This document shows positions 1-6,597 of a stretch of DNA of 32,623 nucleotides, one piece after another. This stretch comes from a virus, in the IMG/VR virus record IMGVR_UViG_3300023192_001177, positions 1-32,623 of that record, one strand, 5' to 3'. The notes beneath the pieces are model-generated. The model was not told where the DNA came from and did not search any database. It saw only the letters and a program-made list of their open reading frames with translations. The translations under genes were made by a program, and so were the position numbers. Every line of letters begins with the position of its first letter. Position 1 is the stretch's first letter.

Positions 1-2
1 GA

Positions 3-209
3 CGCTACGACCACGACAATGCGGAGTGGGAACTTGCGAGAATCACCCCACGATTTTTCCCCGGCGAGAACGGCGCTGTTCAGTTTTTCAACAACCAAAT
101 AATCAAGGGTGCGCTGTGGCGACGAAACCACAAGTCAGATGTTTATTGCGGATGGAAATTGATGCGAACCCGAGGGATGGATTGGCCGGAGGGGGCTCGG
201 GGTCTATGA
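3..209 (+). CDS. Hypothetical protein, C-terminal part (5' end outside window)
   Basis: This frame is open from the first bases of the window to a TGA and encodes 68 residues with normal protein composition, rich in Arg, Trp and aromatic residues (for example GALWRRNHKSDVYCGWKLM). The start codon lies to the left of the window. I recognise no family. The stop overlaps the start of the next gene in an ATGA arrangement, the same coupling used down the rest of this operon, which supports it over the other open frame in this region. Function unknown. Confidence 0.6.
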   Translation, partial: RYDHDNAEWELARITPRFFPGENGAVQFFNNQIIKGALWRRNHKSDVYCGWKLMRTRGMDWPEGARGL

Positions 210-331
210 CCACTTTCCATGAAATCATTTGGAATGAGGCGTGTCCTTTCTGTGATAGGATTCACCGAGGATTTCGTGAGTGGGATGCTTGCGGCGCTAG
301 ATGGATGAGAAATGCGGTGCGTAGTTTATGA
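206..331 (+). CDS. Small Cys/His protein, possible zinc-binding
   Basis: A 41-residue protein beginning at an ATG that overlaps the preceding stop (ATGA). A longer reading from the GTG at 26 is possible, but it would overlap the upstream coding frame almost completely, so the ATG at 206 is preferred. It has a CPFC pair (C13, C16) followed by H20 and C29, enough for one zinc site, and a basic C-terminus. The stop overlaps the next start at 328. No specific function can be given; it belongs to a set of tiny cysteine-pair proteins found throughout this window. Confidence 0.6.
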   Translation: MTTFHEIIWNEACPFCDRIHRGFREWDACGARWMRNAVRSL

Positions 332-573
332 GTCGTGGGAAAATATGGCGCAAGCGGAGGCGCGGAATCTACACTCAGCCTATCTACGAGAAGGACTTCC
401 CGGTTCTGTTTCAGGCTATGGCGGAGGACGGATTGAGTACGGTGTTGGAGAGTGCTGGGGTCGCGTGGTTTCTCGGTGAGTATCGGATAGCCCCGAAGAT
501 AGTCCGTGAAGTGTGGGGTCTAACGCCCCATCAGTACCGGCGCTTGGTGGATTATGTGTTGGTGAGTGAATGA
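328..573 (+). CDS. Hypothetical small basic protein
   Basis: An 81-residue protein with a strongly basic N-terminus (RGKIWRKRRRG) followed by a mostly helical region. ATGA overlaps on both sides (start with 206-331, stop with 570-974) tie it to the operon. The basic head suggests nucleic-acid contact, but I see no HTH or zinc motif and recognise no family. Confidence 0.6.
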   Translation: MSRGKIWRKRRRGIYTQPIYEKDFPVLFQAMAEDGLSTVLESAGVAWFLGEYRIAPKIVREVWGLTPHQYRRLVDYVLVSE

Positions 574-974
574 AGTTTGCACAGGCATTGAAATCTGTTT
601 TCCTTTGGAAGGACAGGCAACGAGTCTTTCATCAGATTTCGTGTGTCCCAATTCCCCTTCTGATTTCTTTCACTCAAGCGAACCGTCCCGAGGATTTGAA
701 CTTATTGAGGCTTATTGTGAACAACCCGTACACTATACCTGCTGATTTTGTTCGCTCTGCTCTCGCATTCGGGATTAAACCGATGCAGGAGGAAGTTATC
801 TTCCCGAAGAAACCGGGGAGCGACCCACCTCCACTACCGTTCACTGCACGAGATGAATATTGGCGTGAAATTACTGAAAGGGAGCCGCGCGTTGCCAATC
901 AGATAAGGGAACAGGCAGACACAATACCGAAGGGTATCAAGAAACGGAAGGAGGCAGTGAGTGAATGGGTGTGA
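570..974 (+). CDS. Hypothetical protein
   Basis: A 134-residue protein whose ATG overlaps the previous stop and is preceded by a GGTGAGTGA Shine-Dalgarno-like run. The first half is mixed helix/strand; the middle is proline-rich (around residues 80-92) and the C-terminal third is charged and helical with a lysine-rich end. No family recognised. Its 3' end overlaps the next gene by 10 bp. It is the largest of the early unknown proteins before the winged-helix gene at 1147. Confidence 0.6.
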   Translation: MKFAQALKSVFLWKDRQRVFHQISCVPIPLLISFTQANRPEDLNLLRLIVNNPYTIPADFVRSALAFGIKPMQEEVIFPKKPGSDPPPLPFTARDEYWREITEREPRVANQIREQADTIPKGIKKRKEAVSEWV

Positions 975-1150
975 GTGAGGCATTAACAGTCGGCCTCTGT
1001 ATGGCTTCCCCATTTATAGTGGTGGGAATCATCGTATGGGTTCTCACGAAAATGTACGGTCCTCCCATCATTTCACGAGGCGTCAACCAGCAGGGGGGAG
1101 ATGCCTCGTTTATTGACTCAGCGATGTTTCTTTCTATGGATGATGATTGA
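965..1150 (+). CDS. Small single-pass membrane protein
   Basis: A 61-residue protein with one strong hydrophobic segment at about residues 7-29 (ALTVGLCMASPFIVVGIIVW) followed by a polar tail ending in acidic residues. A GGAGG-type Shine-Dalgarno lies about 10 nt before the ATG. It overlaps both neighbours. The likely location is the host membrane. The role is unknown; membrane effectors of this size are common in early viral operons, but nothing here points to a specific target. Confidence 0.55.
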   Translation: MGVSEALTVGLCMASPFIVVGIIVWVLTKMYGPPIISRGVNQQGGDASFIDSAMFLSMDDD

Positions 1151-1584
1151 AACGCTTCATAGGTACCCTCCACCAGCGTTTTTTAATGAGTGCAAACAAC
1201 ACGAGAGTTAGAAGAATCATCGTGGAAATCCTGTTGGAATACGGACCACTCACGAAGGAAGGAGTCGCTGAAATTCTTGCCACGAAGAAATCCATCCGTA
1301 CTGTTCCCTCTCCGCACAGCCTGTCTTCTCTCCTGTGCAAGAACACACAGATTATTTCCGTTGGCTCCGAGTTTGTAGAGAATTTGGCAGGCACTAAATC
1401 CAAGCACCTCCTGTATGATGTGAATAGACAACTGATTCAGAAATCCGAGGAAGCAGTTTATAGCCGTTCGCCGACCATAATGAGTCCGAAGCAGAAGCGG
1501 GAGGCGCGTAAGTGTGGGTGTGGTCGAATTCGGGTTTTCCGTCATGGGGATTCCAAGTGCCTTCACTGTGTCCGAGGGTTATAA
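1147..1584 (+). CDS. Winged-helix protein with C-terminal zinc ribbon
   Basis: Up to 145 residues. Roughly residues 18-95 fit a winged helix: RRIIVEILLEYGPLTKEGVAE is a helix-turn-helix, followed by a recognition-type stretch with Ser/Arg and a strand pair. The C-terminus (123-141) has two cysteine pairs, CGC and CLHC, consistent with a small zinc ribbon. The start is uncertain. TTG at 1147 overlaps the previous stop (TTGA) and follows a GGATGAT run, whereas ATG at 1186 begins just before the winged helix but lacks a Shine-Dalgarno. Last gene of the left operon; its terminal TTATAA doubles as the core of a TATA box for the next unit, so it could autoregulate or regulate the neighbouring promoter (inference). 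Confidence 0.65.
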   Translation: MKRFIGTLHQRFLMSANNTRVRRIIVEILLEYGPLTKEGVAEILATKKSIRTVPSPHSLSSLLCKNTQIISVGSEFVENLAGTKSKHLLYDVNRQLIQKSEEAVYSRSPTIMSPKQKREARKCGCGRIRVFRHGDSKCLHCVRGL

Positions 1585-1588
1585 ATCC
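1578..1588 (+). promoter_or_regulatory. Archaeal TATA box for the 1643 transcription unit
   Basis: GGTTATAAATC lies over the stop codon of the preceding gene. With the usual archaeal distance of about 26 nt from TATA centre to transcription start, the mRNA would begin near 1610, leaving a leader of about 33 nt that contains the GGAGGCGAT Shine-Dalgarno at 1631. The core GGTTATAA is shared with the boxes at 3754 and 9980, the other intergenic promoter candidates on this strand. Confidence 0.5.
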
Positions 1589-1590
1589 CG

Positions 1591-1600
1591 GCACCGGTGC
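1591..1600. promoter_or_regulatory. Palindrome, possible operator
   Basis: GCACCGGTGC is a perfect 10-bp palindrome placed a few bases downstream of the TATA box and upstream of the predicted transcription start, where archaeal repressors often bind. Palindromes of this length occur by chance about once per kb, so position rather than rarity is the argument. The neighbouring genes on both sides encode winged-helix proteins. Confidence 0.3.
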
Positions 1601-1642
1601 GTTTATACGCGATTGCATACAGGGTAATACGGAGGCGATGGT

Positions 1643-1876
1643 ATAGCGAGAGCAAAGACGGTCATACACGCGGAGTACGAGATACTGAAACTCGTTACTG
1701 AGTGCATTGAATTGAGTGCCCTTCGTGACCGCATGGTACCCGAGGGAGATGATGTGGCCGCGAAGCGATTCGATACGGGCGCGACCAATGTTGCCAACCT
1801 TGTGAACAATCTCGCCGTCCGACGACAACACCGTCTGCCGACAGCGCATCGAGATTTCAAGGAGAAGGAGAATTGA
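1643..1876 (+). CDS. Small helical protein with apparent ATA start codon
   Basis: The frame opens just after a TAA at 1625 and runs to a TGA at 1874, giving 77 residues if read from the ATA at 1643. The composition is protein-like and mostly helical (AEYEILKLVTECIELSALRD). There is no ATG, GTG or TTG in frame before the TTG at 1712, which would remove 23 residues of the helix. A GGAGGCGAT Shine-Dalgarno at 1631-1639 is followed by three bases and then ATA, the same geometry as GAGTGAT-N3-ATG at 11616, 11746 and 24861. The ATG at 1638 lies inside the Shine-Dalgarno and reads Met-Val-stop. Either ATA is used, or a G was misread as A. Family unknown; followed two bases later by the next start. 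Confidence 0.6.
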   Translation: MARAKTVIHAEYEILKLVTECIELSALRDRMVPEGDDVAAKRFDTGATNVANLVNNLAVRRQHRLPTAHRDFKEKEN

Positions 1877-1878
1877 GT

Positions 1879-2160
1879 ATGGGATATCGGACACGCAAGA
1901 TGAAGACCTCCAATGTACTCAAGGCCATGAAGCGATACCTTGAGGAACATGAACCCTGTTCCACGCATGAGATTTTGGCTAACATGAGATTCAAGAACGG
2001 GCGCCGCGTGAGTCAAACCTCACTGTCCCTTAGCCCGCGCCAAGTCGCCGGTATCTTGGCAAAATCAAGATGGGCTGAGGTACATGAAGCCCGAGGCAAA
2101 CCGGGTCACACATGGAGATTGAGAAGAAATGCGAACGGGGAGTGTGTGGATGGAGAGTGA
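1879..2160 (+). CDS. Winged-helix DNA-binding protein
   Basis: A 93-residue protein. Start chosen at ATG 1879, 8 nt after a GGAG run; an in-frame TTG at 1873 adds two residues but fits the spacing less well. Residues 9-75 look like a winged helix: a first helix (SNVLKAMKRYLEEH), a turn with EPCSTHEIL, a recognition helix around SPRQVAGILAKS, and a wing ending in HTWRLRR. Viral proteins of this kind in archaea are usually transcription regulators. Its 3' end overlaps the next gene by 11 bp. Confidence 0.7.
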   Translation: MGYRTRKMKTSNVLKAMKRYLEEHEPCSTHEILANMRFKNGRRVSQTSLSLSPRQVAGILAKSRWAEVHEARGKPGHTWRLRRNANGECVDGE

Positions 2161-2488
2161 AGTCTTTCAAGCCGTGGTTCGACGCGAGTTATTTCCGGAC
2201 GCACCCGACAAGGTGAAGTGCAAACTCTGTGGAAACATGATGCCGAACCCCGTCATCGAGTACGGGGTCTTCACGGTATGGTGTATGCCCTGTGTGCGCT
2301 CCAAATTTTCCAAGCGAACCTTGCGTAGAATGGCTAAGGCGAAGGAAACCCGACAAGGGAAATCGTTAACTGACGGGGCCGAAAAACCACGCCCTGTATT
2401 GGAGAGAATGGGGTCCAAATCTCCCGAAAATGGCTCATCTGATGGAAAGCCTCAATTAACGCTATTGTCGTACTTGATTCATGGATGA
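2150..2488 (+). CDS. Zinc-ribbon protein, hypothetical
   Basis: A 112-residue protein. ATG at 2150 is chosen because a GGGGAG run lies about 8 nt upstream; an in-frame ATG at 2129 would extend it by seven residues. Two cysteine pairs, C24/C27 (CKLC) and C45/C48 (CMPC), with about 17 residues between them form a typical zinc ribbon. The C-terminal half is basic, low in complexity and probably disordered. Likely a nucleic-acid-binding or protein-contact factor; no family recognised. Confidence 0.65.
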   Translation: MESEVFQAVVRRELFPDAPDKVKCKLCGNMMPNPVIEYGVFTVWCMPCVRSKFSKRTLRRMAKAKETRQGKSLTDGAEKPRPVLERMGSKSPENGSSDGKPQLTLLSYLIHG

Positions 2489-2855
2489 ACGGTGGTTAAG
2501 TCAGATGATGAATGTTCTCGCAGGCTCAATGGAGAACAATGTCCCCATATACAAGGGGTTGGCGCGTATAATGACCGATGATAACCTCCACTTCATCCAT
2601 GATATGAGGAACCGATTGGCGGTTATGACCGACCCTGACTTTGAGGAACTTGAGGGTCCGTGGGGAGATGCCTATTCAGATAGTGATGAAATAGACAGCG
2701 AATTCCTTCGCGGTATGGCGTTGGGTATAGCCACGGCTCTTGAGGCTGATATCAGAGGCGCGACTGCCCCTCTCGTGGGGAGGATGCACCGAGAGATGGT
2801 ACCACTGTACGAAGCGGTCCAATCAATTCTCATTGAAAGGTCGATTGAAACATGA
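2481..2855 (+). CDS. Hypothetical acidic helical protein
   Basis: A 124-residue protein, mostly helical, with a strongly acidic middle (around residues 52-72, including SDSDEIDSE) and a long helix at the C-terminus. It overlaps both neighbours by a few bases and sits directly before the clamp loader gene, so it may belong to the replication unit. No family recognised and no catalytic motif visible. Confidence 0.6.
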   Translation: MDERWLSQMMNVLAGSMENNVPIYKGLARIMTDDNLHFIHDMRNRLAVMTDPDFEELEGPWGDAYSDSDEIDSEFLRGMALGIATALEADIRGATAPLVGRMHREMVPLYEAVQSILIERSIET

Positions 2856-3754
2856 CTGTATGGTCGCAGAAGTACAGACCTTCGCTGTCTGAAATTGTCG
2901 GGCAACCTCAATTGACGGTGATGTTGGCGGAGGATGAGGTTTTCGGAAACGATGGCTGGGTACAACACACCCTCCTTCATTCCGTAACTCCGGGTGTGGG
3001 AAAAACGAGTTATGCTCTCGCCCTCGCCGATGCGCTCGATTGGCCTATTCACATCTTCAATGCCAGCACCAAGCATGAGCGCGGGATTGACTTCGTACAG
3101 GACGACCTGCTCCCTCTCACAACCATTGGAAATGAGAATCAGATTATCTTATTGGATGAGGCAGACCAATTGACCCCGGCGGCCCAAGCGGCCTTGAAGG
3201 GAGTGATAGAAAACGCGCAGGGATATTTCATTCTCACCTGTAACGACCTCGGGAAAATCAGCGACTATCTTATTTCACGCTGTCGTCTGATAGAATTCTA
3301 TCCCATAGACGACGACTCCATGACGGGGCGCCTCTCCTATATCGCTGGGCGCGAAGCAGTGGAGATATCCGACACACATCTCGCGGCCATCGTGAAGCAT
3401 CACGATGGGGACCTTCGGAATGCTATTAACGCACTCCAATATTATTCCGTGGCTTCCCCCGAAGAACGGACAGTATTCATCAATTCCTTCGTAACGGCGG
3501 TTCCCGATGCCTCTACTTTTCTCCGTCTGTCTTTCAAGGACCAAGACTATGACGCCTCACTCGCTCTCCTATCCCCTTACGCTACCCGTGAAGGAATTCG
3601 GGAGGTGTTCAATTACGCTGTGCAGACTAACGCCAAGAATACATCCAAGATGCGGGTTATTGAAGCCGCCATCACGGCTGAAAGGGACCTCTACTTGGGA
3701 ATATCCCACGATGTTGTGAGAGCAAACTTCGTCCGTATGTGTGTGACCGGTTAG
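2852..3754 (+). CDS. Replication factor C small-subunit-like clamp loader ATPase
   Basis: A 300-residue AAA+ protein that would load the sliding clamp (6598-7416) onto primed DNA. It opens with the RFC signature WSQKYRP. Walker A is TPGVGKT with K51, a variant of the usual PPGTGKT; Walker B is LLDEAD (D102, E103); sensor 1 is N131; the RFC box SRC at 142-144 supplies the arginine finger; sensor 2 is GDLRNA with R189. A helical collar domain of about 100 residues follows, making it close to full length for an RFC small subunit. No large-subunit gene is in the window, so the complex may be a homo-oligomer or borrow the host large subunit. The start overlaps the upstream stop. Confidence 0.93.
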   Translation: MTVWSQKYRPSLSEIVGQPQLTVMLAEDEVFGNDGWVQHTLLHSVTPGVGKTSYALALADALDWPIHIFNASTKHERGIDFVQDDLLPLTTIGNENQIILLDEADQLTPAAQAALKGVIENAQGYFILTCNDLGKISDYLISRCRLIEFYPIDDDSMTGRLSYIAGREAVEISDTHLAAIVKHHDGDLRNAINALQYYSVASPEERTVFINSFVTAVPDASTFLRLSFKDQDYDASLALLSPYATREGIREVFNYAVQTNAKNTSKMRVIEAAITAERDLYLGISHDVVRANFVRMCVTG

Positions 3755-3763
3755 GTTATAAGC
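3754..3763 (+). promoter_or_regulatory. Archaeal TATA box for the SSB-RecA-clamp-PolB unit
   Basis: GGTTATAAGC begins at the end of the clamp-loader stop codon. The predicted transcription start, about 26 nt from the box centre, is near 3785, giving a leader of about 20 nt that includes a strong GGAGGGGAGG Shine-Dalgarno before ATG 3805. It matches 9980-9989 at nine to ten positions, which supports a shared viral promoter motif. Confidence 0.55.
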
Positions 3764-3804
3764 GAACGCAAGGTCGGCAGGAATACCCGGAGGGGAGGAC
3801 TACT

Positions 3805-5013
3805 ATGGCAGATGATATGATTACTAACTTGGCAACGAGCCTCAACACAACCCCCGAAAATCTATCGGAGGTTGCCTCTCATATCCTCTCTGAGAAGGGT
3901 GCTGATTGGGAGCGCGCCGGACACGATGAGGACGCCTGCAAGATACTGTCCGTGCGCGTAGCCGCGCAGATGATTGGACGGGAGAACGCACAAATGGCCC
4001 GCTCCGGGGCGACCCGCTTTGAGGGAATGTTCATCAGTGTCCCGCGCCCGAAGGAGTGGGGTAAAATCCTCTATAACAAGATGAGAAATCAATTGGAGAG
4101 TCTGCCGGCCCAAGCCACGGAAAACCTCGTCAGTGAAGGTTCGGTCGTTATATTCAATTCAAACGGAGATGGAACATATCAACGCCGCGGGAGCGGAGCC
4201 TTCTTCAACGGCGGGGAAGGCATAGACGAAGCCACGGTTTCGGAATTGCCTCGTCACACCGTTACGCTGAGTGACGGCTTGACCTCCTTCTATGTCGTGT
4301 GGGATAAGAACAACCCCACATATCCTTCCGGGGACCCCAATTTCAAGTACGGGAAGGCCCGACCACAGGATGAACGCGAGCGAACCTGCCTATTCTTGGG
4401 ACGAAGGGAGGGCACCAACGATACCCCGACTCTTCTCAAGGTCAAGGCTGAGGGAAAGGCGGCAGACAAACTTTATCCTCCCACCTTTGTTGCGGGCACA
4501 ATCGCTCTCAAGACCGGACGCAACCCAGCCGTTGCTTATGCGGTTCGCAACGGTCTGTCTGTCTTCAATGCTGATGAAACCAAGCAGGAGATATTTTCCG
4601 CCCCACCTTTGGATTTGATAACGGAATTACTCGGTGTTGACTTCCTCGGTAACTTCGACGCGCTAGAACCCTTCCTCAATGATAATCAAGGCACTGATGG
4701 TTGGTATGACCGTAATATCGCCGTGGTTGGTGAAGTCATTCACATGGACCCACGCGACAACGGCGGCTGTGTCCTAATCGTGAGTGATTTGGATATCACT
4801 TCACTCGCTCCCCCACAGGAGGTATTCGTGTCCGGCGTCCATGCGGACAAGGTTGAATTCGCCATCGGTACGAAGGTCCTACTGTTCGGACAGGTATGGC
4901 GTACCCGCGAGGGCGATATCCGCTTGACCGTAAATGGATGGTACGCTCACGATGTAATCCCTGTGGCTAATGGTGATGATGTAACGCTTGATGATGAGGG
5001 GTGGGACGAGTGA
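3805..5013 (+). CDS. Probable OB-fold single-stranded DNA-binding protein
   Basis: A 402-residue protein; ATG 3805 is chosen over an upstream GTG (3739) because it follows a strong Shine-Dalgarno and a TATA box. The N-terminal 65 residues are helical. The rest is rich in strands with two or more OB-fold-like stretches; the clearest is residues 310-390 (NIAVVGEVIHMDPRDNGG and on to VLLFGQVWRTREG). It ends in a short acidic tail (DDVTLDDEGWDE) like those SSBs use to bind partner proteins. Position between the clamp loader and the RecA-like ATPase fits an SSB/RPA-like role. The call rests on fold impression and context, not on a diagnostic motif. Confidence 0.6.
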   Translation: MADDMITNLATSLNTTPENLSEVASHILSEKGADWERAGHDEDACKILSVRVAAQMIGRENAQMARSGATRFEGMFISVPRPKEWGKILYNKMRNQLESLPAQATENLVSEGSVVIFNSNGDGTYQRRGSGAFFNGGEGIDEATVSELPRHTVTLSDGLTSFYVVWDKNNPTYPSGDPNFKYGKARPQDERERTCLFLGRREGTNDTPTLLKVKAEGKAADKLYPPTFVAGTIALKTGRNPAVAYAVRNGLSVFNADETKQEIFSAPPLDLITELLGVDFLGNFDALEPFLNDNQGTDGWYDRNIAVVGEVIHMDPRDNGGCVLIVSDLDITSLAPPQEVFVSGVHADKVEFAIGTKVLLFGQVWRTREGDIRLTVNGWYAHDVIPVANGDDVTLDDEGWDE

Positions 5014-6059
5014 CGACGGCCGCCCAAAAGGGATGGGGAGCAAAGAGTGGTGGTAAAACCACTGCTACAAAGGCGCCCCCTGCACCCGTTTATGACGGTG
5101 CTTACTATCGTAACTTGTTTGAGAACACTCGCGCTCAAGTCGTTGATGTTCGCATGGCTCTTGTTGGACGCGAGAACACGGCCAAGACCGGACTCGCTGT
5201 GTCCCTCTGCGAAGGCGCGATTAAGGCAGGGAAGAAGGTCATCATCTTCGACATTGATAACAGCGCGAAGGCTACGGTGGATTTCGTCTTCCCCGACACC
5301 CCTAACATTGAGGTTCTTCCCATCTATGATGAAACCGATGATTCCATATTCAACGACGATAACACCACGAATTATGTCGCCCTTGTGGATAAGGTCAATT
5401 GGTTCGTCAACATACTCGCGCAGAAAGTCAAGGAGGACCCCGATGAGTACGGCGCCATTATCTTTGATGGTGGCTCCACCTTCCTAAAGTGGTGTGAACA
5501 CTCTATGACCTATGTTTTACAAAACAGAAGTAAAAATCCTGTGGACCCGGCGAACGGGGACAAATTCAACCAAGCCGAGTGGAGGATTCGCAATCAGTTA
5601 TTCCGCGATACAGTCAACCGCATTCACGGTCTGCCTATCCCGAAGGTCTTCTTCACCTTCCACTTGAAGGAAATCAAGGAATTCGTCAATGACGGCACGG
5701 GAAAGAAGGTGCTGATGACGATAGGAGAGCGCCCCGAGTGGGAGAAGGGAACCATGAGGCTCTTTTCACAGCAGGTATTCCTAACTCGCTACATGAGGAA
5801 CCCCGACCCTGCGGCGGGCGTGAAGCCCGACAAATCTCTCGCTGAGGGCGAATGGGCCATTAAGGGTGAGATTGAGGAAATGAAGGGACGCAACATGGAA
5901 TACTTGGGGACTACACACACGATTCTATCCATCAAGAACGGCAAGGTTAAATGGAATGGCCTCCCCTTCCTAACATGGGACGAAGACGAGCCGGAGCCCG
6001 AGCCCACTGTGGACGAACCCGCTACAACCGAGGGGGAGCCCGACAATGAAGAGGGCTGA
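5010..6059 (+). CDS. RecA/RadA-like (Sak4-type) recombination ATPase
   Basis: A 349-residue P-loop ATPase. The GTG at 5010 is chosen because it overlaps the previous stop (GTGA); GTG 5001 is the alternative. After a basic, Gly/Lys-rich 25-residue head comes a P-loop GRENTAKT with K59, where Ala replaces the usual Gly before Lys. Further on are a strand KKVIIFDID and Walker B YGAIIFDGGS (D153). This layout matches phage RecA-like ATPases of the Sak4/AAA_24 group, which act in single-strand annealing or strand exchange, usually beside an SSB gene as here. The C-terminus is acidic and Pro-rich (EDEPEPEPTVDEP). No long DNA-binding domain of host RadA is present. Confidence 0.75.
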   Translation: MTTAAQKGWGAKSGGKTTATKAPPAPVYDGAYYRNLFENTRAQVVDVRMALVGRENTAKTGLAVSLCEGAIKAGKKVIIFDIDNSAKATVDFVFPDTPNIEVLPIYDETDDSIFNDDNTTNYVALVDKVNWFVNILAQKVKEDPDEYGAIIFDGGSTFLKWCEHSMTYVLQNRSKNPVDPANGDKFNQAEWRIRNQLFRDTVNRIHGLPIPKVFFTFHLKEIKEFVNDGTGKKVLMTIGERPEWEKGTMRLFSQQVFLTRYMRNPDPAAGVKPDKSLAEGEWAIKGEIEEMKGRNMEYLGTTHTILSIKNGKVKWNGLPFLTWDEDEPEPEPTVDEPATTEGEPDNEEG

Positions 6060-6201
6060 CTCTCCCGTCTGCGACACCCCGAGATGTCGTCGGCACTATT
6101 GTTATCAAGGGTGCCACGGTGACGGCACGGGTAACTACTGTTCCCTCTGCTTCAACCGCCTGTGTGATGCAGGCTTTCCTTCTCCGGGTGATACACTATG
6201 A
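6046..6201 (+). CDS. Mini A20-like zinc finger protein
   Basis: A 51-residue protein beginning at an ATG inside the end of the RecA-like gene, preceded by a GAGGGGGAG Shine-Dalgarno, and ending in an ATGA overlap with the next gene. It has seven cysteines (C9, C14, C19, C23, C32, C35, C40). The core CYQGCHGDGTGNYCSLCF resembles an A20 zinc finger (CxxxxC...CSxC[YF]), but with a shorter loop of 8 rather than about 11 residues. A20 fingers bind ubiquitin in eukaryotes; whether this one binds a ubiquitin-like protein is unknown. Confidence 0.65.
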   Translation: MKRADSPVCDTPRCRRHYCYQGCHGDGTGNYCSLCFNRLCDAGFPSPGDTL

Positions 6202-6596
6202 AGGAGTGGCTTGAAGGAACACACGCTGAAAAACATCTGAAATATCCATCTCTTTTCAATGTTATAGCAGGAGAAACACACGCTGAAAAACTCGTTCACG
6301 ATATCATCACGGGTGACGAACTCCACTTTCAAGATTGGTTGGAGTGGGTGGAATACAACGAGAAGTGGGATGGGGCCTATGACCAAATTGTCGGTTTGGG
6401 CTCTATCTTCTCAACATACATGGGCTTTACCACCGACCAATTACAGCGATACTACGAGAAGTGGTGGCATTGGGGGAGGGAGTGGTTCACTCTCCGAAGG
6501 ATTCAAGAAGAAGACGAGTGCTTTGATAGTGAGGAAGATGCAATCATGGATAAGCACATCAACATGATGAATGCGGCAATCCATTGGAGTCATTGA
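6198..6596 (+). CDS. Hypothetical aromatic-rich protein
   Basis: A 132-residue acidic protein unusually rich in Trp, Tyr and His (for example YYEKWWHWGREWF). A GGTGAT Shine-Dalgarno lies five bases before the ATG. The N-terminus contains a short internal duplication, THAEK at residues 8-12 and 27-31, encoded by a perfect 17-bp direct repeat. It lies between the A20-like gene and the sliding clamp. No family recognised; the operon position suggests a replication accessory role. Confidence 0.6.
   Translation: MKEWLEGTHAEKHLKYPSLFNVIAGETHAEKLVHDIITGDELHFQDWLEWVEYNEKWDGAYDQIVGLGSIFSTYMGFTTDQLQRYYEKWWHWGREWFTLRRIQEEDECFDSEEDAIMDKHINMMNAAIHWSH
6218..6291 (+). repeat. 17-bp in-frame direct repeat
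   Basis: AACACACGCTGAAAAAC occurs at 6218-6234 and again at 6275-6291, exactly 57 bp (19 codons) apart and in frame, giving THAEK twice. It is probably a remnant of a small in-gene duplication. Confidence 0.7.
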
Positions 6597-6597
6597 G

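Noticed and set aside
26-205. Upstream extension of the 206-331 gene to the GTG at 26
   Set aside because: Overlaps fully with the better-looking frame 3-209; the ATGA junction at 206 is the pattern used by the rest of the operon.
1394-1894. Open frame of 166 codons on the minus strand
   Set aside because: Antisense to supported plus-strand genes, with no Shine-Dalgarno and no protein-like domain; treated as a shadow.
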